Of a stretch of DNA of 64,000 nucleotides, positions 20,881 through 32,910 are shown one piece after another. Under the pieces are notes generated by a model. It had not been told where the DNA came from, ran no database searches, and saw only the letters and a program-made list of their open reading frames with translations. This DNA comes from Papaver somniferum (taxonomy: Eukaryota; Streptophyta; Magnoliopsida; Ranunculales; Papaveraceae), in assembly GCF_003573695.1 (NCBI RefSeq), contig NC_039362.1, forward strand, positions 180,997,977 to 181,061,976, read 5' to 3'. A program made the translations under genes and the position numbers. Each line of letters begins with the position of its first letter. The stretch's first letter is position 1.

Positions 20881-23766
20881 CTCACAATGTTCACGCTATA
20901 GCTCATCCTCCATGATGCTTCCACAATAAGTACAAGATTTAGTTGGTGACTCACAAGCACCCTGTTTACACCATTAAAACAAAAATACCAAAAAATTCAA
21001 AAACATTAAACTTTTGCTAGTATCAAGTTTACTATTAAGTTAATACTGTAAATTTAGAGCACTCACTTTTATAGAAACTCAACAAAGTATTTAAATTTGG
21101 ATCCATAAGAAGGTAAAAGAAGATAGATGGGTTAAAATGTGAGTAATCATTGAAACTAACAAGGAGAAAGGAACAATAATCATGAAAATCAACAAGTATA
21201 CAATTATGTACACATTAAGAATAAACGTGTACAACTATGTACACGTCAAGAATCATCATGTATACAACTAAGTGGCACATTAACAATTGGAAAGCTAAAT
21301 AAATAAGGAGAATTGTTATTAGGTATAGGTAAGAAGACGAAAAAATTAAAAAGATAATTATGAAATCAAGAAGCTGATATTATGTTGTCCCCTATAACGA
21401 CACATAATGATCCACTATGATGTGTTTCAAAACTCACACATTGACACTCATCGGGAGGATATAAGTAGCACTCAACAAAACACATTCTTCCAAAAAGTTT
21501 ACCCAACTTCCTAAAGATTGTATGACATAAGACTTCAAATATGAAGTACAGAAGCAAGTTCACAAAAACTTAAACTTAAACCCTATTGAAAAATAAGCCT
21601 TACCAGAGGTAGTGGTTGGGGTTACAATCTCTCCAAGATTGAGCTTCTACCAAATGGTAATCTTGCCATCAGCATCAAGACACACACCTTAATTTGAACA
21701 CCTGGAATCTGATACAAAAATGATACACTGAATGTAAACATGAGTGCCATATAAAAGTGCAGTAAAAAGCAAATTATTTTGGGGCTAAAATTTGATTTTT
21801 CCACTGGCAATACTAATTAGCTTTAGGAAGGTGTATCAAACCCGGAAAAAGTATAACCAAGTGGCTTCAAAATATTAAGAATATTACATAGTACAATTCT
21901 GGAAGACTAAATAACGCAATGGCCTAGGTTAACCAAGAAAACACGAAAATATAATATAATAATGAGTATATGCATGAAACATTCACCTGTCTTAGACGCT
22001 CCAGATTATTACCATTTCCCTCATAGACTGACCCAAATACATGTTCATACCATTTAGAAAAGAAAAGACCGACTTACTCGGCAGAGTTTTGAAATGGATG
22101 ATCATTACCTACAAAATCCTGTCATTGATAAAGCATGGATGCTGGATTCTGTTTCTCCAGCTACCGTTCCAATTGAATGCATGTGCACAATAACGCAAGC
22201 TGTTACATCAATATGATTTGGACCCTAAAGTCAAAATTCAGAGTTTACAACATTCCATACATTCAAGGTGCTAAGAATCGAGAAACACATATTATCCTTA
22301 TGTATTCAGAAATGCCATTTAGAACCGTTGAGTACACAGGAGTCATGATTAGCTCTATGGTACCGCTCCCTTTCAACACCTTCTTTCAAATATGAGCTAT
22401 AATTATTATTTCTACTGAAAATAGAAGACGAGAATTTTTTTTTACCTCTAAATACACATAATCAAGATCATTTCTGCCAACCACCATTGTAGATAACTAA
22501 GAAAACCACCACTGCATTCATTTCTAAATAAATGATGCCAGCAGCTGCTTGGAGGAAGACAGAGTTATGCTCAAAACCCCTTTTCAATCGATAAGAACAA
22601 ACGACCCCTGCATGATATTTAACACAACCCATAATGGAAATGTGTTTGTAAAATGACCACGTCATCCACCTAACTACTAATGGAGTTCATATGCTGAAAT
22701 AAGCAAAAACATTTCTTTGCTTCCCATACAAAGACGTGTAAATGGTGGTGCTGACAACTAACAAAAAACTAAGTTTAGTAGTCAGCAATTAATTAAGTCC
22801 GCCTCCTTTTGATGCCAGGATGTGCTTGGTTTTTATTCGTACGCAAAGGTGCTTTCAAGAAGGTTTGAATTACAACAAATTCTAGTAACATTCCGCCCAT
22901 ACCAAAAAAATACATAACATAAACAAAACAAGTTTACAATATTCAGCTACAATTAATAAACCAAGCAAACACAAACGAAATATCACAACGATTTTCGAAA
23001 TTTCTCCAAATCCCTATAATCATATTCCTTCTCTATCTTTAAAATGAGATATACATTCAACAATACTGACATAAGATCATATATTTTCACCAGAACCCAT
23101 CATTTAATATGAAATGTATACCTAATCAACAAAAAAACAGCAAAAACCTAAATCCCTCGCAAAACTAAAATCACAAATGAGATCAAAATTTACAGAAATT
23201 AAAAGAATCAGATGGATGCAATTACCAGGGATTGCAGATACCAGAAGACTGCTCAAAAGAATTGGTATGAAACCAAAATATATAGTTCCTTTTCGTTTTC
23301 TCCTCGGCCAAAACTCTGTTTAGTTAAAAAGAACCTTAGATATAAGAAAAGAATAGTATCTGATAACTCATAAAAATAAAATGAATACCTAAAGCATCAT
23401 AAATGAATTGTAATAAGATTGCGAGAAATATTAAAAACAAATTGCTGGTGTAAAATTTAATGAATTTTTTAAGATTTATTAAATTAAATTTACCAAATCT
23501 GTTTGTTTAATTCGAAATCTTCTTCCATAGATTGTTCGGTGTTGAGGGAAATGTGAAAAGAGGCGCCTAAAATGATGTAAACCATGAATCGAATCTTTGC
23601 TGAAATTTTGTCAAAATATTATGATGCCATCTTTAACCGGGGTAGATGGAGAGCTCTGTCAAGTTTCGACAAATAAAGCCGATCGAAACCGACGATGAAG
23701 AAGAAATGTTGCTGAGTACTTTTGTCACAAATAAAGTTTATTTTGGATTAATCGTTCACCAAAGGA
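20881..23766. other. AT-rich DNA, no gene recognised
   Basis: No protein match can be supported. Minus-strand frames such as 21563-21366 (containing CFVECYLYPPDECQC) look exon-like but match nothing I know. A possible short first exon, MEEDFELNKQIW then GTAAAT, lies on the minus strand near 23530. Three GTACAC-type minisatellite units occur at about 21195-21275, in the opposite orientation to those at 39.4 kb. Confidence 0.35.
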
Positions 23767-23870
23767 CCAACTCGTTCTGAATTATGTAAATTTGGACCTC
23801 CTACTACTAGCCCTAGGCTTGAGAGGGGAGGACTAGAGTGTCCAAAACCCAACAACTTTGAGATTAAACA
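23767..23870 (-). repeat. Inverted partner of repeat at 28541
   Basis: Read on the minus strand it contains CAAAGTTGTTGG, TTTGGACACTCTAGTCCTC, TCTCAAGCCTAG and AGGAGGTCCA in the same order as 28541-28645 on the plus strand. It is about 100 bp, diverged, and of unknown class. Confidence 0.75.
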
Positions 23871-24234
23871 TCAATTTCTACAAATAAAAAGCGGTCTCGT
23901 ACTTCAATTCAAGAAAACAGAAACACCAAATGTGTAAAGGTAATCAAACCAGAACATCAAAACTATTTGTTCATACATTTATCTCCTTACAGAACTTAAA
24001 AGGATAACATAATCCCGTTCAGAATTCTAGAAAAGAAACTAATCTGGCATCGATCTCCCCATTCCTAAGAGCAAGGATATCTTCATGCTCCCAACAGCAA
24101 CACTACTCTACCTAAATGGAAGTCCAACCTTAGCAACGAGAGCATTGTCGGTTTTAGATTCACTGAACACAGAAAGGAAAACAGGTATATATTACGGAAA
24201 ATGGGTCATTGGTCCAAATATATTTAAATCACGG

Positions 24235-24740
24235 TTCAAATGGATGGGTAAAAAATAGTTTGGGTGAAATGGCCAAAAAAAATAGTAAGTTTCATCTTAG
24301 CTTAAATTTAAAAAATTTAAAATGATGGGTAAAAAATAGTTTGGGTGAAATGGCCAAAAAAAAATAGTAAGGATGAAACTGGTTTCATCCAAACTGGTTT
24401 CATCCTAGCTTAAATTTAAAAAATAGCAAGGATGAAACTGGATACATCCTGTTTAAATTAAAAATAAGAAAAAATATTTGAAAATATGCACGATCAAATT
24501 AGTTACATCCTGCCTATTTTTACATTTTTGGCCATTTAAACAGTATCAAAATCTAACTGTCCATTTCACCCTGAAATTATTGATTTTGATCTTTTTAACC
24601 AATTTTATGTATATATTAGGCATCAATCTTTACAACCAGAAAATATAATTCAAAAAAAAGGGCTAATAAACAGGTATATATTAGGCATCAATCTTTACAA
24701 CCATAAAATATAATTCAAAAAAAAGGGCTAATTATATGGC
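24235..24740. repeat. AT-rich duplicated blocks, MITE-like
   Basis: GATGGGTAAAAAATAGTTTG with GGTGAAATGGCCAAAAA occurs twice (about 24242 and 24324). GGATGAAACTGGTTTCATCC, a perfect 20-base palindrome, and related ATGAAACTGG words follow. A 64-bp tandem duplication (TATTAGGCATCAATCTTTAC...) lies at about 24613-24735. The composition and palindromes suggest a small non-autonomous element, class unknown. Confidence 0.55.
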
Positions 24741-25711
24741 ACAAAAAAATTCGCATGATAACCAATGGTGCAAGCGCCAAATTTGAAGAATGAAACAAAA
24801 AGGAAATTGCGATGAAAAAAAAGAAAGAGAGAATAACTATTAATAAACTATACGATCCTTTAGTGAATTATCCAAGCGCCATTCACTGAGATCACTAACT
24901 AGCATCTCTTGTTCAGAGATGTTAGATTAAAGGAATGTTTTTATCCAGCGATCAAACCAACCAAAATAGAAGGACCAGTTGAGACAAGGCCAAACAGAGG
25001 ATTAATTGATTTTTGGTACTTATATTTTGTCCAACGTTAGTGTTTGGTCTAATATATGTCCAACTTAGTGTTTAGTACTTGAAAATCACGTTGACTTTGG
25101 TTGACTCCGTTGGGTGAAATTTTAGTTAATTTAGCATCTAAAGTATATAAGAATTTACTCTTCTACCCTTGACTTGTTTAAAAACTACATCTGATATGTA
25201 CACCCACAAACTACCTCTTATCTCCTTTCGTCGCCGGCGCCACCATCATTCTCTTTGCTTCTTTTCATTTCCCCTCCTCAGATCATTATCACTTCTTCCA
25301 TCTCCAACTCACCCGGTCACCCCATTTGCTTCTTCGTTTTTTATCCTCCTTAATCAGATGATATCTACCTCAACCCCTGATTTGAATCAATTTTTCAAGA
25401 CGATAAAGCAGTAAAGAACTGCTGCTGCTACTAATGATGTTCGTCGATGGATGAAGGAGATTAAGTGCTCGTCTTAGAAGATCAGAGCTTGGATAAGAGT
25501 TTATTTTCTGTTTCGACATTGTTTGAGCGCAAATCAGGGAATAAATGGTCCACTGCCATTGATATTAAAGGTGAATGCTGGTGATTGATGAATAATTAAA
25601 ATCTTGGTCGGATTCAGGACTTAGGTTGTTGTCGGAATTAAATGGAATGCAGGCAAGGGAAGGAGCTAGGAGAGAATCGCATACAACCTCTTTTTTATCC
25701 ATTAATATTAA

Positions 25712-26921
25712 GAGCTATTTGGTTTTTGGTACTTATATTTTGTACAATATTAATGTTTGGTCTAACATTTGACCAACTTTGTGTTTGAAACTTGAAAATG
25801 ACATTGACCGTCTTTGACAACACTTTAATTAATTTGTATAATAAAAACATTGTAATAATACAGAATTTACAAGTGTACCCCTAAAGTTAGTCTACGATCC
25901 AATGGCTTGAATGAATTTATTTATTCTATGGTCCTGATCAGAAGATCAAACATACATGAACCTAATTAGCCACTCTTCTTCCTCCGCCTCCATCGGGTAC
26001 TATTACTCCTACATAAAACCTCTTCCCTTCGCATCTTATCTTTGCCCGTTAAAATGCTCATCAGTATCACGACGTAAACCCAAAAATAAACAACATTCAA
26101 ATTTCTTCACCAGCCGAATAACTAACTCAATCACAGTAGGAAATCTACCCAAAAACCCCCAATATTCTCTCTTTCATCTTCATTTTTGTATATGAAAAAA
26201 TTCAAAATCAAGGGGCGTTTCATCAATTAATGGATAAATCCAAGTCGGAAAAGATAATTAGTACTTACTTTGTTTGATGTTTTGTGTTGGAAACTAACCA
26301 CGGCGATAGAGAGGAGTGACTGAACATGCCTTGGAGACTGAGAGATGTTTTAACAGCTCCGGAATTTTTCGATTCGATTTCATTGCTTTTCAACGTTTTC
26401 ATTACTTTTCTACAATTTCATTTGAGCACGAATAAATGAAATTGGTGTTGGGTGGAATCTTTTCTTTATTCTTTTTGTTCTTGATTCAATTTTTGGATTT
26501 TCAGATTCCATTTCCCCAATTTTGGAACCCTTGATATGATTGTGAGCAAAAATATGGAAAAATTACTGGATTCTACTATTGGTTTAGCATTTATTAGGCT
26601 AGTGATGGAGACGCATAAAATGATGAAGGTAGTTGTGATGGCCATACAAGGTGCTGATGGCGGTGATGGTTCGGAGAAAAGATCGGTTCTCACTTGCTAT
26701 AAGTATAACTATGTAAATTTTAGTAAAAATGAAGGGTATGATAGTAAACTCGATTGGTAATTTTATTTAGAAAGAAAAAAGATAATTTCTTAACAGAAGT
26801 CAAGATATAAGACGGTTAATGTAGGTCAACGTCATTTCCAAGTACCAAACGCAAAGCTAGACAAATGTTAGACCAAACACTAAAGTTGGACAAAACGTAA
26901 GTACCAAAAACTAAATAACCC
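25712..26921. mobile_element. Mutator-like element, inner, nested
   Basis: The left end GAGCTATTTGGTTTTTGGTA and the right end, reversed, GGGTTATTTAGTTTTTGGTA are the same TIR family as the outer element. It is flanked by a perfect 9-bp duplication, TAATATTAA (25703-25711 and 26922-26930), the length typical of Mutator insertions. It is 1210 bp long with no transposase. The interior has gene-like composition, so a captured host fragment (Pack-MULE) is possible. Confidence 0.85.
25956..26195 (+). CDS. ORF inside inner MULE, 79 aa, function unknown
   Basis: It starts MNLISHSSSSASIGYYYS, is serine-rich and then basic (RRKPKNKQHS), and ends LHFCI. The composition resembles an organelle-targeting N-terminus, which is why it may derive from a captured host exon, but I recognise no protein. 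There is no evidence of expression in the sequence. Confidence 0.2.
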   Translation: MNLISHSSSSASIGYYYSYIKPLPFASYLCPLKCSSVSRRKPKNKQHSNFFTSRITNSITVGNLPKNPQYSLFHLHFCI

Positions 26922-27602
26922 TAATATTAATTGAAACACCCATCACTTGTTTGATTAAAAGCCTTAATGACTAGCTCTGTACCAAAAGGCTATTGTCATT
27001 AAAATGGGAGGTGAAGGAAGGTATTTGATGGTGGTTTCGAAGTGAAGAAGATGGGTCTTGTGGATTTTCTGAGTTTGAATTGGACATAGAGGTTTGAAGC
27101 TGTGAAAATGTGAAAGAAACAAAAAAAATTTCGCTCACTCTCTAATATGAATCGTTCATTGTTATGGATTCTACACTAGGAGATGTTGTAGAATAGTTGT
27201 AAGATCTTTTGTTATGAATTTCAAAATACAACAATAACATAACCAGTTTTTTCTTCTGAGATTAGCTAAACCTGAATCTCATCTGAATTGCCTAGGACTC
27301 GTTCCTTTATATTGCAGGTCAATAATTGGAACTGTTGGCGGAAGATGAGAGTAAAGAGTTAGGTCAAGTGGATATTCCATCATGGGCATAGGATTAATGG
27401 TGTTAGGAAAGCAGTTGGATTTGAGGGCCACTTCAGGGGCACAATTGTAAACTCAGCTTAATTTAATAAAAATTAATTAAATTCAGGTCAGTAACAGTCA
27501 ACTATGGTCAATGTCAATCTTAGGTACCAACCATTAAGTTGGACAAAAGTTAGACCAAACACTAATTTTGGACAAAATATAAGTACCAAAACCAATCAAC
27601 CC

Positions 27603-28030
27603 CAAACAGAAAGATCATTTTGCTATGGAGTATGGATATCCGAGAGTATGAGAAAAGTCACGAAAAGAACAAAAAAACGAATGTGCAAATTATTAAGATG
27701 CGCCGCACATCGACAGTACAGATACAAAATATACTAAAACACCGACAAACATAAGAGTTTGGTATTATCCGGACAGCCATTAAAAAGACATTGGACTTCG
27801 TACCGCTACTCTAAGCAACCAACATGTAGCATTTGTGTTATCCATCATCAAGACATCTCAAGTTTATCACAGCACAATAAACTAAACAAGACCATGCTTA
27901 AGAATTCAATTCAAAATACAAACTTGATGCACACATGTGAGAATTTTAATTCTTGTTTTCTATGAGAATCATATTATAGAAACACACATTTGTGAAATCA
28001 GATTGAAGGAAGATGCTTTGACAAACTTAC
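27603..28030. other. No gene recognised
   Basis: AT-rich sequence between the outer Mutator-like element and the RPS13 fragment. The minus-strand downstream exon that would complete RPS13 was looked for and not found. Confidence 0.4.
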
Positions 28031-28224
28031 TATTTCCAGATAGGGGAGGCTTCTTGGTCCTCTTGTAATAACTGGTAAGACGCTGAATCTTGCTCTCAAC
28101 CAAAATCAACCTAAACTCAAAGTCCTTTCCCTTCCTGTTCCTCTCCAAATGCTTCCTGATAGCAACATCCTTCTTGATCAAATGGTACAAATCCTCTGGG
28201 ATCTCAGGTGCAAGCGCATTCTTA
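28031..28224 (-). pseudogene. Ribosomal protein S13 (uS15) exon fragment
   Basis: The minus-strand translation reads [15 protein letters not shown], then [16 protein letters not shown] and [13 protein letters not shown], and YYKRTKKPP. This is the second half of the cytosolic small-subunit protein S13, which binds 18S rRNA. It ends near TGGAAATA followed by GTAAGT, a splice donor at the position expected before the last short exon. One extra base shortly before shifts the frame out of the normal ending. No start, no other exons and no final exon are present. It is a genomic fragment, not a retro-copy. Confidence 0.9.
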
Positions 28225-28344
28225 TCTTTGCTGTTATTGGTGTCGTACCATTTTTATAGCTTCATATCTTGGCTGCAAACTGATTGTAGCCATTTCAATT
28301 CATTTATCAATACAATTATCGAAAATCCGAAATCAATACAATAC

Positions 28345-28535
28345 TATTGAGATTATTAGTCCCACATGGTTGGGCAATCTAAGATCCTGCGGTTTATAAT
28401 CTCTTAGGGCCTCTCCACTCATTGCCAATTGGTTTTAAGTTGGATGCCCGTATTCTAACATGGTATCAGAGCAGGTTAATTGTGTCGAGTCGTTGACCGC
28501 ACCTTTACTCTGCATCACCCGATTTATTGCCGTAG
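28345..28535 (+). mobile_element. TRIM element, copy 2 (3' repeat missing)
   Basis: The left repeat TATTGAGATTATTAG...GTATTCTAACA (28345-28460) is followed by the primer-binding site TGGTATCAGAGC (28461-28472) and the same short spacer words as copy 1 (GTGTCGAGT, ACCGCACCTTTACTC). The second repeat is absent: the spacer runs into a different repeat at 28541. The first TG has become TA. Confidence 0.85.
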
Positions 28536-28540
28536 AAATT

Positions 28541-28645
28541 AACGTTTAATCCCAAAGTTGTTGGACTTTGGACACTCTAGTCCTCTCATCTCAAGCCTAG
28601 TTTTAGGAGGTCCAGATCTACCAAATTTTGTACGGGTTAATCCAA
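28541..28645 (+). repeat. Inverted partner of repeat at 23767
   Basis: The plus-strand counterpart of the 23767-23870 repeat, with CAAAGTTGTTGG, TTTGGACACTCTAGTCCTC and AGGAGGTCCAG in order. It starts right where the TRIM copy 2 spacer ends. Confidence 0.75.
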
Positions 28646-29097
28646 ACCTGGACGATTTAGTCCAAAACTATTTTTTCCGTGGGCCAAAAAACCCTTCAGT
28701 TAAATGTAGTATCACTTATCCGTGATTCAGTTTCCATCTTTTCATTTTTCATTTCATAGAAAATAGCTCCCCTGAGCGAAGAAAACAATCATAAAACTGA
28801 ATCTCTTCGTTTCAATGAAATTTCAATCTTGTCGTTTGTATGATAATCGAACAATGATGGATTCATCTTTGAAAAACCTAAATCGTCGTCATTGAAGAGT
28901 AACTCAAAATCGAAATTTTTTGGCAAATCAGTTTGAAGATTTCATCATTTGGAAGCGATTTGAAAGATGAGAACATGTTTTTATCATTTAATTTGAGTTT
29001 ATCTCCCTCCATCCCGTAGAAAACAGAGAGAGAAACCCTTTAAACTTTTTTTCCCATTGAATTTGAAGATCTAGAGAAATAATTTTTATTTTGGTTG

Positions 29098-30247
29098 ATG
29101 GAAAACGAAGGTCGTAGACAGATTATTGAGCATGGATCTAATGCGTTCAGAGAAGATGTCATTTGTCATAGAGCCGTTTCTTATCTACGAGATATTGGAT
29201 TCCTACGATTCAAGGATGTAAGTAGTAGTAGTAATAACCAAATTTTTTCAGATCTCACCATAATTTGATTTTTGGTTTTCATTTTTGTGCATCGGATTCG
29301 AAATTTGCTAAGGTCATCGTTGAATTTTATTAGTAGGTTAAATTTTTTACAATTGGGTTGGTGTTGTTTAATTGTGAATGCATCGATATAGTAGCTTAGG
29401 AATTTATGATATATAGGGAATATAATTTATTTTATTTGATAGTAATGAGACTTAAAAATGTAATAATTGCAGTTCATGCAAGCAAATTTTATAGATGAGT
29501 ACTACAGCCTTTGAGCATAATACGTACGTTGACTTCAAAATTAAGTAATTGCAGCACATGATCTTAGCTGAATGAGCTCTAGGATTTAATATCAAAATCC
29601 ATAGTTTATAAATAAAGACGAAAGATAAGTTAAATGCTTCAATCAACAGGTGAACTAATAGCACCAGTTTGTAAGATTGCCATATAGCATGTTCTAGATT
29701 ATGAGTACTTAAACAACTAATCAGAGATGTTCAAGATTCTTAGGTTGCTCTTAAGGAGTTCATTTCATCATTGTTGTTAGTCGATGCCGTCACGCTTTGT
29801 AGAAGATACGAGCTGCTAATGAAATTAAGAGAAAAAGAAAGACGAAAGAAAATTAAAAAATAGATAAACAAATTAGAAGTCTAATTGTTGGTAACGTCCT
29901 TGTTTCATCCCAAGTTGGTCATAAAACACAAATTGTTCAACTGAAAATGTGGGCAGGTGTTTGTCTTACAATTTTTGAAACAAAACGAAGTCTAATTGTA
30001 TTGACATTCTAGGCTTCAGTGTATCTAGTTGTACACATGCTTCTCACTATACAAAAATCTTCTATATTAGATTTTTTTTTACTCTTTTTTTTTTGCATCT
30101 CTAACGTGATATGTGATGTTAACTCAGGAGGGAGTCAGTGTTGGTGACGATGATGAAGTTCCTGAGATCTGTAAATGTATAATAAAACTTGCAATTTTGA
30201 CAACTTGGATCTCAGTCCTCTCTAAATTCCTGGTTGATGCCAAAGAG
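29098..30247 (+). CDS. Candidate two-exon gene, product unrecognised
   Basis: Exon 1 (29098-29217) begins with an ATG and encodes MENEGRRQIIEHG, then VICHRAVSYLRDIGFLRFKD, ending at GTAAGT. Exon 2 (30128-30247) follows an AACTCAG acceptor and encodes EGVSVGDDDEVPEI, then VLSKFLVDAKE, ending at GTTTGT. Each exon is exactly 120 bases in phase 0, and an AT-rich leader precedes exon 1. I do not recognise the protein and found no further exons with confidence. The CACTA insertion at 31815 would lie in a later intron if the gene continues. It could also be a relict. Confidence 0.4.
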
Positions 30248-31814
30248 GTTTGTAGTGCTTGTTCCCTTTTCTCCCTAAATATTAATTACATGACAACATG
30301 CCATGTTTCGGTCTATATATGGTTTCCTTTAATCAAAGGGAAATTATATTATTTATAAATGATATCCTTTGTGATTGCAAATCTAGGAGAACTTTGTTGG
30401 TGATATCTTTCCTATTTTTTATATTTTATATTATTTGAAGATTTGTGCATGATTGCTCCAATGTCCTTCCAATGACCTATAACATAATGTTTTAAGATTT
30501 TTTGGTCTGATTGACAAACTACAATCTACTTTTTACCAATGGGAGACTTTCCCTTCAAATACCAGAGAGCAAGTCCATCTAACGAAAGAGCTACAAACTG
30601 GTTATTGAAGCATTGAGTGGCAGGTATTACAATCAGTTTGACAAATAAATACTTAGATGTAACCATATATGATTTTTGTGAATGCTAGCTCATGCAAAGT
30701 GTACATTCCCTCGACATAATTAGGCAACTGTCGCACACGAGTATTTTTTGTAATTTTTATGGGTCACATTCAGAGATTGTTCATAAGGTAGCACCTATTT
30801 CCTAAACGAACGTATCAAACGTTAGATAGATCACTAGTCAAAGTTTTTATCTGGCTTTCTACAATTTATAGATATTCCAAACACTTGCCTTATTAGTTTG
30901 TGCATTATTTATTTATGGATTACTAATGTGTAGATAGTTGTACACATGTTATTTTTTGAAGGCTGGGCATAATTCTACAATTTATGTTTTTTTCTTTTTT
31001 ATATATATTTATAGATATAATGTATTGTCATCATTTTTCTTTTAGTACTTCCAAATTTGGTTGCCTATGACCCAGTATAAGTTTTTTTGATACGGTTAAT
31101 TTCATGAGAACTCTTTGTTTGTACAAAAGTATAAGATTTTGTTAATTTATTTATGTCTTAGAAGTAGACCACACCAGCTCTTCAAGTGCTTCTTAATTAC
31201 CGATTATGTGCTTCCAGTGTTGGAAATGCTTAGTCGTAGTCTTGGTTTTAAGAAGATAACACATTTAAGATGGCATTTTCCTATGATTTTGTTTCCATCT
31301 ACTGCTGTGTTAACATCCTATCTATTTTGCTGTTAAAAATAGGGTGTAGCAGAAGGCATATATGTTGATGCTTAGTGTGTACATAAATGTACACCCTTGA
31401 TTGTTAATGTGGACATATTTTTACACATGTTGATCGTTTATGTGCACATAATTTTTCATTGGTAGTAATTGGTTGCATTGTCGTGGTATTTGTTTTTCCA
31501 GCTTATTTGGGTTTCTATTACAAAATTCTCTAGAAGAGTTATCTTTGATACTTCTTGGATGACTTCCTAGAAGTTAGGTGTTGTTGATATTTCTTCTTAT
31601 GCGTGTCCCTATTTTTGTAATAATGAATTTTATGATCGTGACAAACATGCTTGGTAAATGATTTGTTTAGCTAGATCTGCTGCAAATTAGCCGTTTAGAT
31701 TGCAAAAAGACTTTTAGGAGATATCAATTAATGGACTTAGAAATGCATCTGATTAGAAGATATCAATTAGTCTTTACTTTTTTTGTGGTTCACTCATTCA
31801 TAAATGAGGAGAAA
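30248..31814. other. AT-rich intron-like DNA
   Basis: No supported coding sequence. It contains three GTACAC-type minisatellite units at about 31375-31460, related to the array at 39448-39640 on the other side of the CACTA element. This DNA was presumably continuous with 39283 onward before that insertion. Confidence 0.45.
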
Positions 31815-32910
31815 CACTACAACAAAACACACGTTTAGTGGCAAAAAAGTTTGTCAGGAAATCCCTTGTTTTTGTCTCAAAATATTTTCTGAGATGGATT
31901 TTTTTTTGTCGCGAAGTTGTCTCAAATACCCTGTCTGGGAAAGTATTTCGTGACAAAATTATGAACGGTCACGAGAAAACTTAATTAACAACTAAAAATT
32001 TATCGTCAATAAAAGTCTCTTTCACCAACAAAATTAAATTGTCTGCGAAAGATTTTTTATTGACCAAAAAATTGGCCACCGAAAAGCAATTTTTTGCGGG
32101 CAATTTTTTGGTCGCAAAAATGTAAATTCAAGGACAAACTAATTTGTCTTTAATGATTACTATTTAAGACCAATTAAATTGTCTCAAAATCGAAAGTTTT
32201 TTGTCAATTTAATTTGTCCTTAATGATAATTGTTTAAGACCAATAAAATTGTCTCAAAAACGGAAGTTTTATGTCTATTTAATTTGTCTTTAATGATAAA
32301 TATTTAAAACCAAAAAAATTGTCCCAAAAATATAATTTTCGTGTCAATTTAATTTTTCTTTAATAGTTATTATCAAAAACCAAAAAAATTGTCTCTAATT
32401 AAATTAATTAGAGACAATATAAATAGCCCCTGAATATCAAATTTTTGGAGACTAACTTGTTCGCCTCCAAAAAAAAAAATTTAGTGACCAAATTCCTTGC
32501 CTTAAAAAGAATTTTTGGAGACAAATTCTTCCTCTCCAAAACTTTTTATTTTGTCTCTAAATTATTTATTAAAGACAATTCATTTTGCCTTTAAAACGAA
32601 CTTTCAAATACAATTTTTTTTGCCTCCAAAAGCAACATGTTTTGTCCCGAAATATTCCATAAATGACAACTCAGTTTGCCTAGAAATGCTTTATTCAAAG
32701 ACGAATACTTTCCGTCTAAAAAATCGCCTCTAAATATCATAAAAATGACAATTAATTTTTCCTTAGAAAATGAATTTCTCAGACAACTTTCTTCTTCGTC
32801 CCTGACTACTTTATTAAGGACTACTTGTTTTGCTTAGAAGAGAATTTAAAAGACAAAATTATTCGTCTCTACAAGCTTTTTTATAAACCGCAAACTAATA
32901 TAATTAAAAA
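31815..32910. repeat. CACTA left subterminal repeats
   Basis: Repeated words of the type AAATTGTCTCAAAA, TTAATTTGTC(C/T)TTAATGAT and GAGACAA occur about every 50-70 bp on both strands. Such zones bind the accessory transposon protein in characterised En/Spm elements (family knowledge). Confidence 0.7.

Larger units (their letters stand above)
24999..27602. mobile_element. Mutator-like element, outer
   Basis: Long terminal inverted repeats of about 110 bp: the left starts GGATTAATTGATTTTTGGTA and the right, reversed, GGGTTGATTGGTTTTGGTAC. Both continue with ACTTATATTTTGTCCAA and TTGGTCTAA-type words. The flanks are CAAACAGA (24991-24998) and CAAACAGA (27603-27610), an exact 8-bp duplication with the next base differing. 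Long TIRs and an 8-9 bp duplication point to Mutator-like elements. No transposase lies inside. It carries a pyrimidine-rich open stretch at 25169-25414 and the inner element 25712-26921. Confidence 0.8.

Noticed and set aside
20881..31814. A single large inverted duplication (20.9-23.9 kb against 28.5-31.8 kb)
   Set aside because: The 100-bp inverted repeat and inverted GTACAC units suggest it, but I found no further similarity between the two stretches.
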